In this document: piece by piece, positions 6,670 through 14,697 of the stretch
Layout: every line of letters begins with the position of its first letter
Position numbering within the stretch: position 1 is the stretch's first letter
Position numbers and translations under genes: made by a program
Source of the DNA: CALACW01 sp963627915
GTDB lineage: Bacteria > Bacillota > Clostridia > Oscillospirales > Acutalibacteraceae
NCBI GenBank assembly: GCA_963627915.1
Contig: CAVGCY010000042.1
Location: forward strand, 1-15,885
Length of the DNA stretch: 15,885 nt
Reading direction: 5' to 3'
Notes under the pieces: generated by a model
Databases searched by the model: none
Told to the model about the DNA's origin: nothing
The model's input: the letters and a program-made list of their open reading frames with translations, nothing else

Positions 6670-7074
6670 TTACTTTTTGGGATTTACAATATCTCTCCAG
6701 TCGAGATCTCCTCTTTCAAGTCCTCTGACAAGCGACTCGGCGGTAGCAATATTCGTCGCAACGGGTACGTTGTGAACGTCGCACAACCTTAAAAGATTTG
6801 CCTCGTTCGGCTCGTGAGGCTTTGCGTTAAGCGGATCTCTGAAAAAGAGAAGCAAATCGATTTCGTTGCATGCGATTCTCGCGCCTATCTGCTGATCTCC
6901 GCCCTGCGTACCGCTCATGTATTTTTTAATCTCAAGTCCGGTAGCGTCGGCGACAATACGTCCCGTCGTTCCCGTAGCGCACAAATTATGATGGCTGAGT
7001 ATTCCGCAGTAGGCAATACAGAACTGCGTCATAAGCTCCTTTTTGGAATCGTGAGCTATCAATGCGATATTCAT
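6670..7074 (-). CDS. mgsA: Methylglyoxal synthase
   Basis: Converts dihydroxyacetone phosphate to methylglyoxal and phosphate, the glycolytic bypass used when phosphate is scarce or sugar phosphates build up. The 134 residues match the family length and its landmarks: LIAHDSKK with His8/Asp9, phosphate-binding ATGTTG (33-38), SGTQGGDQQIG with catalytic Asp60, FFRDPL with Asp80, and His87 in KPHEPN. The ATG at 7072-7074 has an AAGGA element slightly far upstream and a GGTG nearer. It follows minD by 110 bases but has a strong promoter of its own and its own terminator, so it is probably a single-gene unit. A gene next to mre/min genes is a common clostridial neighbourhood for mgsA, in my recollection. 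Confidence 0.96.
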   Translation of the reverse strand: MNIALIAHDSKKELMTQFCIAYCGILSHHNLCATGTTGRIVADATGLEIKKYMSGTQGGDQQIGARIACNEIDLLLFFRDPLNAKPHEPNEANLLRLCDVHNVPVATNIATAESLVRGLERGDLDWRDIVNPKK

Positions 7075-7151
7075 AAAAACACCATCTTTCCTTCAATATA
7101 TAATTATAATTTTAACATAAGATTATAGTATAAACACAAGTCTATATGTGT

Positions 7152-7180
7152 ATTTTAACATACATTTTTGTATATTTCAA
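7152..7180 (-). promoter_or_regulatory. SigA-type promoter of mgsA
   Basis: On the minus strand, TTGAAA (7180-7175) is spaced exactly 17 bases from TAAAAT (7157-7152). It begins 5 bases after the minD stop codon. The start near 7145 would give a leader of about 70 bases. Confidence 0.75.
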
Positions 7181-7184
7181 CTGT

Positions 7185-7919
7185 TTATTTCATATGTTTA
7201 AAATCAAGCGGAACATTTTTACCCTCGGCGCGCATGGCGATGCGCTTTGACGCGGAGTACACCTCGCTTTTCTTTTTAGGCGATTTTCCCGTTACGGACA
7301 TGCATACGAGAGCCTTATCCTCCGGAATAATTCCCAAAAGTCTGACGCCCGACGAATCTATAACCCCGTCGACATTAAGAAGCCTCGATTTCTTCGCTTC
7401 TTTTTTTAAAAATCTGTTTATAACGATACGTTGATTCGTTATATCAACTCCGTATCCCGCCGCCTTTCTCGCCGCCTTCGCCGCGCCCTGAACGCTTACG
7501 GCGTCGGGCGTCGCAATCATTATTGTTTTGTCGCAGCACTTCACCGCAAGCGAAAATCCCGATTCAAGCCCTGCGGGCGCGTCAAGTATTATGTGGTCAT
7601 ACTTTTCGCGCATAGACTTTATTATATCCGAAAGCGCGTCGGAATCCTTCATCTCAGACGGAGACGCAAGCAAATCGATATTCTCGCCGCAGCGCATAAG
7701 CGCGTCGTCAACGGAACATCTGCCCTCGCAAACGTCGTTCCAGCCGAAAACGGTATTCTCCCTTACTCCGAAAAGGATATCGAGAGCGTTAAGCCCCGCG
7801 TCCAAATCCATAAGAAGCGTTTTTCTTCCCATAGAGGCGAACGCCCTGCCGAGCAGCCACGAAAAAGTGGATTTTCCGACCCCTCCCTTGCCGGAAGCGA
7901 CCGCAATAACGTCTGACAT
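7185..7919 (-). CDS. minD: MinD-like P-loop ATPase (ParA/MinD family), orphan
   Basis: A MinD/ParA-type ATPase; classical MinD sits on the membrane as an ATP dimer and places the MinC division inhibitor. Seen: deviant Walker A GKGGVGKST (10-18), DLDAGLNALD (38-47) where MinD usually has a GLRNLD core, EGRCSVDDAL (65-74), and Walker B LDAPAG (112-117). VIDSSGVRLLGIIPED near the C-terminal third also fits MinD. It is 244 residues, some 25 shorter than typical MinD, and ends VPLDFKHMK without an obvious amphipathic membrane helix. The ATG at 7917-7919 has a strong GGAGG site and lies 17 bases after mrdA, so it is last in the mreB operon. No minC or minE is adjacent. It may be a diverged MinD or another MinD-family spatial regulator; the gene name is by position and similarity. 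Confidence 0.85.
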   Translation of the reverse strand: MSDVIAVASGKGGVGKSTFSWLLGRAFASMGRKTLLMDLDAGLNALDILFGVRENTVFGWNDVCEGRCSVDDALMRCGENIDLLASPSEMKDSDALSDIIKSMREKYDHIILDAPAGLESGFSLAVKCCDKTIMIATPDAVSVQGAAKAARKAAGYGVDITNQRIVINRFLKKEAKKSRLLNVDGVIDSSGVRLLGIIPEDKALVCMSVTGKSPKKKSEVYSASKRIAMRAEGKNVPLDFKHMK

Positions 7920-7936
7920 AACATTCCTCCGAAAAT

Positions 7937-10036
7937 TTAATTTAAAATTGAATTTACCTGCTGTACTGCGGAAACCTGACTTCTCGAGGAAAAATAATAC
8001 TCGAATATATCAGCCGCGACCTTTGCCGTAGCCGTACCGGAGTTAACGTTTTCGACAACAACGGCTATCGCTATCTCCGGGTCGTCGTAAGGACCGAAGC
8101 TCATTATAAAACCGTTATTTCCGCTTACAACGCTTCCGTTGACAATTTTCTTAATCTGAGTAGTACCGGTTTTTGCCGCAACCTTATATTGCAAAGCCGA
8201 AAACGCAGAGGCGCACGAGCCGTAATTTGCGACGTCGTACATACCTTCCTTGACAATGTTAATCGTATTCTGCGAAACGCCCGTATTCTCAGCCACCGTT
8301 ATACCCGTTTCATATACGGTATCCGAATAATCGTACGTAACGACGCTTTTTACAAAATGCGGAGTATAGCGCGTACCGTTATTTGCAATCGTCGCACAGT
8401 AGTTGACCATTTGCATCAGGGTAAACTGGTTGTCCGACTGACCGATAGCCGCCTGAATCGTATCGCCCGAATACCATTTCTGCCCGACGGATTCTCTGTA
8501 CGCCTTGCCCGCAAGAATACCCGAAGCCTCCGGAAGCTCCACGCCGGTCTTTCTTCCGAGTCCGAAACGGGCGGAATAATCGTTCATTATATCAATACCC
8601 ATAAGGTCTGCAAGATTGTAAAAAAAGATATTGCACGAAACCTCAAGAGCGCTGACAACGTTTATTGTTCCGTGAGAGCCCAGACATCTGAATTCCTGTC
8701 CGTGATAATCAAAAACCTGACCGCAGTAGAATTTTGAATCCTTATTTATCGTTCCCGATTCAAGACCGGCAACGGCCATAACCGGCTTCATCGTCGAACC
8801 CGGCTCGTACGTGCTCTGAAGCACTCTGTTCCACAGCGGCGACGCGGTATTTTTTGAAAGCTCGTCATATTTATCGTAATAATCGGCAAGATTATACGTC
8901 GGATATGACGCGCTTGCAAGCACCTCGCCGGTATTTACGTTCAATACAACGACAGCGCCGGCGGCTTCAAGCCCCGCCTCGGCGGTAAGCTCGAGGATTC
9001 TGTTCTCAAGGGCCGTCTGTGCCACGCTCTGCAACGTAGAATCTATCGTCGTGACGACAGTGTTTCCCTGCACGGGCGGAATCGTGTATTCCTCGGAAAC
9101 GTTTGAATCCGTGTCTATCGATACGGTTTTTACGCCCTTCTGTCCTCTGAGATATTCCTCCATTACGCTCTCAATACCGAACTTGCCTATATCGTCGCTG
9201 AGAGAATAAGCGTTTACCTCTATTTTTTTTCTCTGAACCTCTGTGAGCGTATCGGTCGCAAGAAGCTCCTCCGTTTTCTCTTTTTCGCTTTCATACTCGC
9301 TGTCGTTTATAACTCCGACAATACCGAGAATATGAGAAGCAAGCGGAGTATTTCCGTACTCCCTGTACGTTACGACCTCGGATTTTACTCCGACATACAA
9401 ATCGCTGTTTTCAAGAATTACGGATACGACTTCATTGGGAACGTCCTCTGCAAAAACAAACGGACTGCTTACCGAATAGCCCGTACGCCACATTTCATAC
9501 AGGACGGACGCTATCTTACGTGCGTCGGCAAGCTCATAGCCGGAAAGCTCATACATATCTATAAGCGCGTCCATACAGTTCTGCGCCGTAGCGTAGCGGT
9601 TAAGATTAAGCATATTTTTATTTTTAAGAGCCTTTATATCGGCGTCTCTGTCCTCGGCAAAAACAAGACTGCCGTTATCGTCGAAAACAATCGGCAGATT
9701 GTCGTCCCATTCGAGAGAATCGGCCTCAAAAAGCTTTATAAGAGAATTTATAATGTTATTCCGCTGTTCCTTATTTGACGACGAAGGAAACGACGAAGCG
9801 TCAAATATAATGCGGTTTCCCTGTCTGTTGGTTACAAGCGGTTTGCCGTTTCTGTCGAGGATCTCTCCCCTCGAAGCCTCGACGGCTACCTCGTACGTCC
9901 TGTACTTTTTGCCCGCGGCGTACGAATCCTCGTCAAAGAACTGAACCCGTACGACAGCCGAAACAAAAATTATCGACGCGCATATAAAGAAAACGAGAGT
10001 TACCCTTGCCCGCCGTATTATTTTTGATTTATCCAT
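7937..10036 (-). CDS. mrdA: Penicillin-binding protein 2, class B transpeptidase of the elongation machinery
   Basis: A membrane-anchored DD-transpeptidase that cross-links peptidoglycan during lateral-wall growth. A short basic cytoplasmic tail is followed by one membrane segment (about 12-29), the class B N-terminal module with RGEILDRNG (56-64), and the transpeptidase domain with all three active-site motifs: STMK (Ser414, Lys417), SCN (467-469) and KTGT (622-625). The C-terminal FGPYDDPEIAIAVVVEN also fits. I chose ATG 10034-10036 because GGGTGA lies 5 bases upstream; a GTG at 10043-10045 overlapping the mreD stop would add three residues but has no ribosome binding site. The product has 699 residues. 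Its place after mreBCD supports an elongation rather than a division or sporulation role. No rodA is adjacent. Confidence 0.95.
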   Translation of the reverse strand: MDKSKIIRRARVTLVFFICASIIFVSAVVRVQFFDEDSYAAGKKYRTYEVAVEASRGEILDRNGKPLVTNRQGNRIIFDASSFPSSSNKEQRNNIINSLIKLFEADSLEWDDNLPIVFDDNGSLVFAEDRDADIKALKNKNMLNLNRYATAQNCMDALIDMYELSGYELADARKIASVLYEMWRTGYSVSSPFVFAEDVPNEVVSVILENSDLYVGVKSEVVTYREYGNTPLASHILGIVGVINDSEYESEKEKTEELLATDTLTEVQRKKIEVNAYSLSDDIGKFGIESVMEEYLRGQKGVKTVSIDTDSNVSEEYTIPPVQGNTVVTTIDSTLQSVAQTALENRILELTAEAGLEAAGAVVVLNVNTGEVLASASYPTYNLADYYDKYDELSKNTASPLWNRVLQSTYEPGSTMKPVMAVAGLESGTINKDSKFYCGQVFDYHGQEFRCLGSHGTINVVSALEVSCNIFFYNLADLMGIDIMNDYSARFGLGRKTGVELPEASGILAGKAYRESVGQKWYSGDTIQAAIGQSDNQFTLMQMVNYCATIANNGTRYTPHFVKSVVTYDYSDTVYETGITVAENTGVSQNTINIVKEGMYDVANYGSCASAFSALQYKVAAKTGTTQIKKIVNGSVVSGNNGFIMSFGPYDDPEIAIAVVVENVNSGTATAKVAADIFEYYFSSRSQVSAVQQVNSILN

Positions 10037-10041
10037 AAGCG

Positions 10042-10575
10042 TCACCCGATAACGATGTTTTCCCTATCCTTCAGATACTTCATGCACAGTCCCGTTACAA
10101 TATAGGTTACGGGAAGAATCAATACGGTAATGCCCGCCGCCGGAAGATACCTGCTCAAAAGAATAGAGCATCCCCTGTCTCCTACGGGTATCATAACGCG
10201 TATAAGCCACGCGGAAGTTTCGTAAACAAAAGATGAAACGGCCGTTATTATAAGCGCGCTCACAAAATTTCTCTTCATAACATAATGAGTAAGCACGCCT
10301 GCCGTACATCCGACAAACGCAAAAAACAAAGCGTTCAGCCCGTCGGGAGCTACCGACGAAACGTCTAAGAACGCACCGCCGATAATACCGTAAACAAGTC
10401 CGCACGTTTCTTTTTCAAAAACTCCGAGAGAAACGACAAGCGGAATCATATATATAATTTCAAACGAAAAAATCCCGTGCGTACCGGTTCCGTTTTCAAT
10501 AAGCGCAGACAGCGCAGCGAATACGAAAAAAATCACACGGCGCATATTTCTTTTAACGTTTCCTCTGTACAGCAT
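10042..10575 (-). CDS. mreD: Rod shape-determining protein MreD
   Basis: MreD is a small polytopic membrane protein of the elongasome, linked to MreC and PBP2. The 177-residue product has about five or six hydrophobic segments starting at residue 13, and the family-like block KETCGLVYGIIGGAFLDVSS (about 55-74), followed by a Pro-Asp-Gly-Leu-Asn stretch. Sequence conservation in this family is weak, so the call leans on topology and on its place between mreC and mrdA. ATG 10573-10575 has a GGGAG site; the gene begins 21 bases after mreC, and its TGA lies 5 bases before the mrdA ATG, suggesting translational coupling. Confidence 0.92.
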   Translation of the reverse strand: MLYRGNVKRNMRRVIFFVFAALSALIENGTGTHGIFSFEIIYMIPLVVSLGVFEKETCGLVYGIIGGAFLDVSSVAPDGLNALFFAFVGCTAGVLTHYVMKRNFVSALIITAVSSFVYETSAWLIRVMIPVGDRGCSILLSRYLPAAGITVLILPVTYIVTGLCMKYLKDRENIVIG

Positions 10576-10596
10576 AAATAAAAACTCCCGAAAAAA

Positions 10597-11439
10597 TCAG
10601 CCGTTCTGTCCTTCAAAATCGGTTATTACAAATACGTCCGCGACGGTTTTTATATCAACGCCCGGTTCGATAACGGCATATGACGAAACATCATTCTCCT
10701 CATCTCTTATCTCATCGACCGTTCCTACGATAAGATCGCGCGGAAAAACTCCCCCAAGACCCGACGTGCATACGATACCGCCCTTTGAAACGGCAGTCGT
10801 TCTCGTAAGACCGGACATCCTGCACAATCCGTCGAACGAAAGACGCGAAGTCGTCGACGAATATCCGCTCTCTCGCGTTTTAATTTCATAAACGCTTATA
10901 TTAATACTCGGATCGAGTATTGTTTTAACAACGCTCGACGTCGGAGAAACCTCCTTAACGATTCCTACAACATAATTGCCGTATATCACGGGATCGTTAA
11001 CGCTTACCGAATCGGACGAGCCCTTGTCTATCATAAAAGTATTGTAAACGTCCGACGCGTCGCGCGAAATAACCGTTGCCGGGCAGAAAACGTAGTCGGG
11101 ATTGGAATCCTTTACGCCGAGAAATTCCTCATACGAATTAAGCTTCTGTTTCGTTCGCTCATAATCGACGAGTTCTTCGTTTTTCCTGTTAAGCTCTTCG
11201 CTGAGCCTTGAAATTTCCTCCCTGTACGTCGATGAGGAAACGAAAGAACCGAGCGTATTCCTTGTTTTTTCTCCTATAGCGGAAGACAGCTTTTGGAGAG
11301 GACTGAACACTATACCCGCGGCGGCGGTCAGCGGAGAAACCGAATCCGTCGTAACGGCCGCAAATACAATGCCCGCAAGAAGAGCCGCAAACACGCATAT
11401 AAAAGCCTTAAATTTCCTGCTTTTAAAGAATCTGTCCAT
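10597..11439 (-). CDS. mreC: Rod shape-determining protein MreC
   Basis: MreC is the single-pass scaffold protein that binds PBP2 outside the membrane and relays MreB position. The 280-residue product shows a short cytoplasmic start, one membrane segment (about 11-29), a Ser/Thr-rich stretch, a heptad-like coiled coil (about 70-108, rich in Glu, Leu and Arg) and the beta-barrel domains. Family landmarks include FMIDKGSSDSV, VIYGNYVVGIV and SGLGGVFPRDLIVGTV near the C terminus. ATG 11437-11439 with a CGGAG site starts 15 bases after the mreB stop. Length and architecture are normal. Confidence 0.95.
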   Translation of the reverse strand: MDRFFKSRKFKAFICVFAALLAGIVFAAVTTDSVSPLTAAAGIVFSPLQKLSSAIGEKTRNTLGSFVSSSTYREEISRLSEELNRKNEELVDYERTKQKLNSYEEFLGVKDSNPDYVFCPATVISRDASDVYNTFMIDKGSSDSVSVNDPVIYGNYVVGIVKEVSPTSSVVKTILDPSINISVYEIKTRESGYSSTTSRLSFDGLCRMSGLTRTTAVSKGGIVCTSGLGGVFPRDLIVGTVDEIRDEENDVSSYAVIEPGVDIKTVADVFVITDFEGQNG

Positions 11440-11454
11440 AGTAACTCCGAATTA

Positions 11455-12456
11455 TTATTTATTAATATTGAGAACGCTGACCTCCAGGCATTTACCGGCA
11501 CCGACTACCGTGCATTCGCGCGGATTGTCCGAAACGCGCACGTCAATTTTCGTCCTGTCGCTGATAAGCCTGTCGAGTCCGCGGAGCAAAGCTCCGCCTC
11601 CGGTAAGAACTATTCCCCTGTCCATGATGTCGGAAGCAAGCTCCGGCGGAGTTTTTTCAAGAGTTTCGCACACGGTATCGGCAATCTGACCGACAGCGTC
11701 CGAAATTGCCGAACGAACCTCGTCCGACGTTATTTCCGTGTTTTTAGGAAGTCCGTCGACAAGATTTCTGCCCTTTATATCCATCGCGCCCTCGCCGTCG
11801 TACGGTACGGCCGACCCGATTTTTATTTTAAGCTCCTCGGCGGTTCTCTCGCCGATTAAAAGCTGATGCTTTTTTCGTATGTACGCAATTATCGCCTCGT
11901 CCATAGCGTCTCCGCCAACCCTTACGGAATTTGAGGTTACGATATCTCCGAGAGAAATAACGGCGACCTCGCTCGTTCCTCCGCCGACGTTTACAACCAT
12001 GCTTCCTACAGGCTCGGACACGGGCAGTCCCGCGCCGATAGCCGAAGCCATCGGCTCCTCTATTATGCTGACGTATCTTGCGCCCGCGCTTCTCGCCGCA
12101 TTATGAAAAGCCCTGCTTTCAACCTCCGTAAGCCCCGACGGAACAGTGAGAATTACCCTCGCACGGGTAAAAAGAGAACCGCTGACAACCTTTGCAATCA
12201 ACGCCCTGAGCATATCCGCGGTCATCTCATAATCGGCGATAACGCCGTCCTTAAGCGGTTTTTTCGCCGCTATCGAACCGGGGGTTCTGCCTATCATAAC
12301 CTTAGCCTCGCTTCCGACGGCGACAACCTTGGGATTATCCGATTTTATATCAACTGCGACAACCGACGGCTCATTCATTATAATTCCCTTGCCCTTGACG
12401 TAAACGAGCGTATTGGCGGTGCCGAGATCTATTGCGATATCGCGCGCAAATAACAT
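11455..12456 (-). CDS. mreB: Actin-like rod shape-determining protein MreB, with Asn in the phosphate-2 motif
   Basis: MreB is the bacterial actin that forms membrane-bound filaments to steer elongation-phase wall synthesis. The 333-residue product shows phosphate-1 DLGTANT (10-16), KPLKDGVIADYEMT (66-79), VPSGLTEVESRAF (105-117), EEPMASAIGAGLPV (133-146), phosphate-2 NVGGGTSE (156-163) and the adenosine motif TGGGALLRGLD. At residue 156 (codon 11989-11991) the usual Asp of DIGGGT is Asn, read directly from AAC. ATG 12454-12456 is chosen over an upstream GTG (12472-12474) because the product then starts MLFARDIAIDLG as in homologues; an AAAGG site lies 10 bases upstream. It is first in the mreB-mreC-mreD-mrdA-minD operon, served by the promoter at 12491-12519. 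Confidence 0.97.
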   Translation of the reverse strand: MLFARDIAIDLGTANTLVYVKGKGIIMNEPSVVAVDIKSDNPKVVAVGSEAKVMIGRTPGSIAAKKPLKDGVIADYEMTADMLRALIAKVVSGSLFTRARVILTVPSGLTEVESRAFHNAARSAGARYVSIIEEPMASAIGAGLPVSEPVGSMVVNVGGGTSEVAVISLGDIVTSNSVRVGGDAMDEAIIAYIRKKHQLLIGERTAEELKIKIGSAVPYDGEGAMDIKGRNLVDGLPKNTEITSDEVRSAISDAVGQIADTVCETLEKTPPELASDIMDRGIVLTGGGALLRGLDRLISDRTKIDVRVSDNPRECTVVGAGKCLEVSVLNINK

Positions 12457-12490
12457 GCATGTGCATCCTTTCACAACATTATTTCATTTT

Positions 12491-12519
12491 ATTATAACTT
12501 TTCCGCACGTTAAAAACAA
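12491..12519 (-). promoter_or_regulatory. Promoter of the mreB operon
   Basis: On the minus strand, a perfect TATAAT (12496-12491) lies 17 bases after TTGTTT (12519-12514). The predicted start near 12484 gives a leader of about 28 bases, ending in the AAAGG site. Confidence 0.65.
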
Positions 12520-12573
12520 TAGAAATTCGATAAAAACTTATTATAAATTATTTAAAAATCAACCGTTAACATG

Positions 12574-12602
12574 TTTACTTCACGTTTTTCTTATGCTACA
12601 AT
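12574..12602 (+). promoter_or_regulatory. Promoter of proBA
   Basis: TTTACT (12574-12579) is spaced 17 bases from TACAAT (12597-12602), with TG at the extended -10 position (TTATGC just before it). The start near 12609 gives a leader of only about 26 bases, so there is no room for a proline T-box or other riboswitch. A GGAGAA site follows at 12623-12628. Confidence 0.75.
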
Positions 12603-12634
12603 ATATTTTAATTAAAATATTTGGAGAATAATAT

Positions 12635-13420
12635 ATGACTGACATAAAAAACGCAAAACGCATTGTATTTAAAGTCGGCACGTCGACTCTTACATATGAT
12701 ACCGGCAAAATAAACATAAGACGAATGGCCCGTCTTGCAAGCGTGCTTTCGGATCTTGAAAATCAGGGAAAGGAAGTCGTCCTTGTCTCCTCGGGGGCTA
12801 TCGCCGTCGGCGTAGGTAAGCTGGGACTTGAAAAGAAACCCGCCGACACGCCGTCCGTACAGGCGGTTGCCTGTATCGGGCAGTGTGAACTGATGTTTAT
12901 GTACGACAAGCTTTTTTCTGAATATTCGCACACTGTCGGTCAGCTTCTAATAACAAAAAGCGATGTGGAAAACGATGAAAGACGGACAAATCTCATAAAC
13001 GCTTTCGATAAGATGCTTACATACGGCGTTATTCCGATAATCAACGAAAACGACTCCGTCGGCGTAGAGGAAATCGTTTTCGGCGACAACGACAGTCTGT
13101 CCGCTATTGTCGCAAAGCTTATAAACGCAGATTTGCTTGTTATTCTCTCCGACATTGACGGACTTTTCACATCAAACCCCGCAACGGACGACGACGCGGT
13201 TCTGATTCCGGTCGTAAGGGAAATAACCGAAAAAACCTACGCAATAGCCGGCGGCGCGGGAACAAGACGCGGAACGGGCGGAATGATAACAAAGCTCAAC
13301 GCCGCAAAAATTGCCGCAGAAGCGGGTATCGAAACCGTTATAATGAACGGCTCGGATCCGACCGATATTTACAAGCTTATCGACGGACACCAAATCGGCA
13401 CAAGATTTACGAAAGGCTGA
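12635..13420 (+). CDS. proB: Glutamate 5-kinase (no PUA domain)
   Basis: Catalyses the first step of proline synthesis, ATP-dependent phosphorylation of glutamate to gamma-glutamyl phosphate. The 261 residues form a complete amino-acid-kinase domain: KVGTST (13-18), VSSGA (51-55), NENDSV (137-142), FGDND (149-153), SDIDGL (172-177) and GTGGMITKLNAA (213-224). The C-terminal PUA domain found in the E. coli type is absent; the protein stops after GTRFTKG. Forms without this domain are known in Gram-positives, so this is not a truncation by damage. ATG 12635-12637 has a GGAGAA site 7 bases upstream. It is first gene of proB-proA, with 4 bases between the stop and the proA start. Confidence 0.97.
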   Translation: MTDIKNAKRIVFKVGTSTLTYDTGKINIRRMARLASVLSDLENQGKEVVLVSSGAIAVGVGKLGLEKKPADTPSVQAVACIGQCELMFMYDKLFSEYSHTVGQLLITKSDVENDERRTNLINAFDKMLTYGVIPIINENDSVGVEEIVFGDNDSLSAIVAKLINADLLVILSDIDGLFTSNPATDDDAVLIPVVREITEKTYAIAGGAGTRRGTGGMITKLNAAKIAAEAGIETVIMNGSDPTDIYKLIDGHQIGTRFTKG

Positions 13421-13424
13421 TATC

Positions 13425-14687
13425 ATGACTCAAACTCAAATAAACGAATATCTTAACAAAACAGGTTCCGACGCAAAAAAAGCCTCGGTTTCGATTGCAA
13501 AAAAGAAAACGGGCGAAAAAAATTCCGCTCTGAAAAAAATTGCGGAAAAACTCGTTGAAAATACCGGCGCAATTCTCACCGCAAATGCGGAGGATTTGAA
13601 AAAGGCAAGAGAAAACGGAATGAGCGAAGCAATGCTCGACCGTCTTGCACTGTCAAAGGAGCGCATTAATTCGATAGTCTCCGCCGTCCTTGAGGTGGTA
13701 AGCCTGCCGGACCCGGTCGGCAGAGTTTTATCCGGATATACAAGCGGAAACGGAATGAGAATAGAACAGATAAGCGTCCCCCTCGGCGTTATCGCAATGA
13801 TATACGAGGCGCGTCCGAACGTCACCGCCGATGCAGCCGCGCTCTGTCTAAAGTCGGGCAACGCCGTTATATTAAAAGGAGGAAAAGAGGCTTTTAATTC
13901 AAACAAAGCTATAACCGATTCCATGCGCGAAGCTCTTGACGAAGCCGGATTTGACAAAAACGCGGTTCAGCTCATAGACAATAACGATCGTGAAATAACG
14001 GCGTCTCTTATGAAACTGAACGAATTTGTCGATGTTCTGATTCCCAGAGGAAGCGCGGGACTTATTAAAGCCGTCGTAGAAAACGCAAGCGTTCCCGTTA
14101 TCGAAACTGGCGCGGGCAACTGTCATATTTACGTTGACAAAAAAGCTGATATAAACATGGCCGCCGATATTATTTTCAATGCAAAAACATCGCGTCCGTC
14201 CGTATGCAACGCCTGCGAAAGTCTTGTTATTCACAGGGATATCATAAATGAAGCCCTTCCCGTAATAAAGAAAAGGCTTGACGAAAAAAACGTTATTATG
14301 TACGGCGACGAAACCGCATGCTCCTCGGCCGACGGCATTCTTCCCGCATCGGAGGACGACTGGGGAAGGGAATATCTTGATTATAAAATCAGCGTAAAAA
14401 CCGTAAATAATACAGATGAAGCGATAGAGCATATTGCAAAATACTCAACCGGACACAGCGAATGCATTGTAACGGAGGATTACTCCGCGGCAGAGAAATT
14501 CCTCAACGAGATTAATTCGGCCGCCGTTTACGTCAACGCAAGCACACGTTTTACGGACGGAGGTCAGTTCGGGCTCGGAGCCGAGATTGGCATTTCAACT
14601 CAGAAGCTCCACGCAAGAGGACCGATAGGACTCGACAAGCTTACAACAAACAAATTCGTTATCCGGGGAAACGGTCAAATCAGATGA
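13425..14687 (+). CDS. proA: Gamma-glutamyl phosphate reductase
   Basis: NADPH-dependent reduction of gamma-glutamyl phosphate to glutamate 5-semialdehyde, the second step of proline synthesis. The 420-residue product fits the aldehyde-dehydrogenase-fold family in length and order: VPLGVIAMIYEARPNVTADAA (about 118-138), GNAVILKGGKEA, PVIETGAGNCHIYVD, the catalytic cysteine Cys261 in SRPSVCNACESL, and near the C terminus ASTRFTDGGQFGLGAEIGIST. ATG 13425-13427 is used; its AAAGG site lies inside the end of proB, so the two are translationally coupled. ProB and ProA normally act together to protect the labile intermediate. The final step enzyme, ProC, is not in the window. Confidence 0.97.
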   Translation: MTQTQINEYLNKTGSDAKKASVSIAKKKTGEKNSALKKIAEKLVENTGAILTANAEDLKKARENGMSEAMLDRLALSKERINSIVSAVLEVVSLPDPVGRVLSGYTSGNGMRIEQISVPLGVIAMIYEARPNVTADAAALCLKSGNAVILKGGKEAFNSNKAITDSMREALDEAGFDKNAVQLIDNNDREITASLMKLNEFVDVLIPRGSAGLIKAVVENASVPVIETGAGNCHIYVDKKADINMAADIIFNAKTSRPSVCNACESLVIHRDIINEALPVIKKRLDEKNVIMYGDETACSSADGILPASEDDWGREYLDYKISVKTVNNTDEAIEHIAKYSTGHSECIVTEDYSAAEKFLNEINSAAVYVNASTRFTDGGQFGLGAEIGISTQKLHARGPIGLDKLTTNKFVIRGNGQIR

Positions 14688-14697
14688 GGTGCGTATT

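Noticed and set aside
7431..7916. 161-codon + strand ORF opposite minD, and similar long antisense ORFs opposite mrdA (8189-8737, 9332-9778), mreC/mreB (11293-11859) and proA (13899-14432)
   Set aside because: All are antisense to clear genes with intact motifs, are rich in Arg/Cys/Ser as expected for shadow frames, and lack convincing ribosome binding sites.
12603..12634. Possible proline T-box in front of proBA
   Set aside because: The predicted leader is only about 26 bases long.
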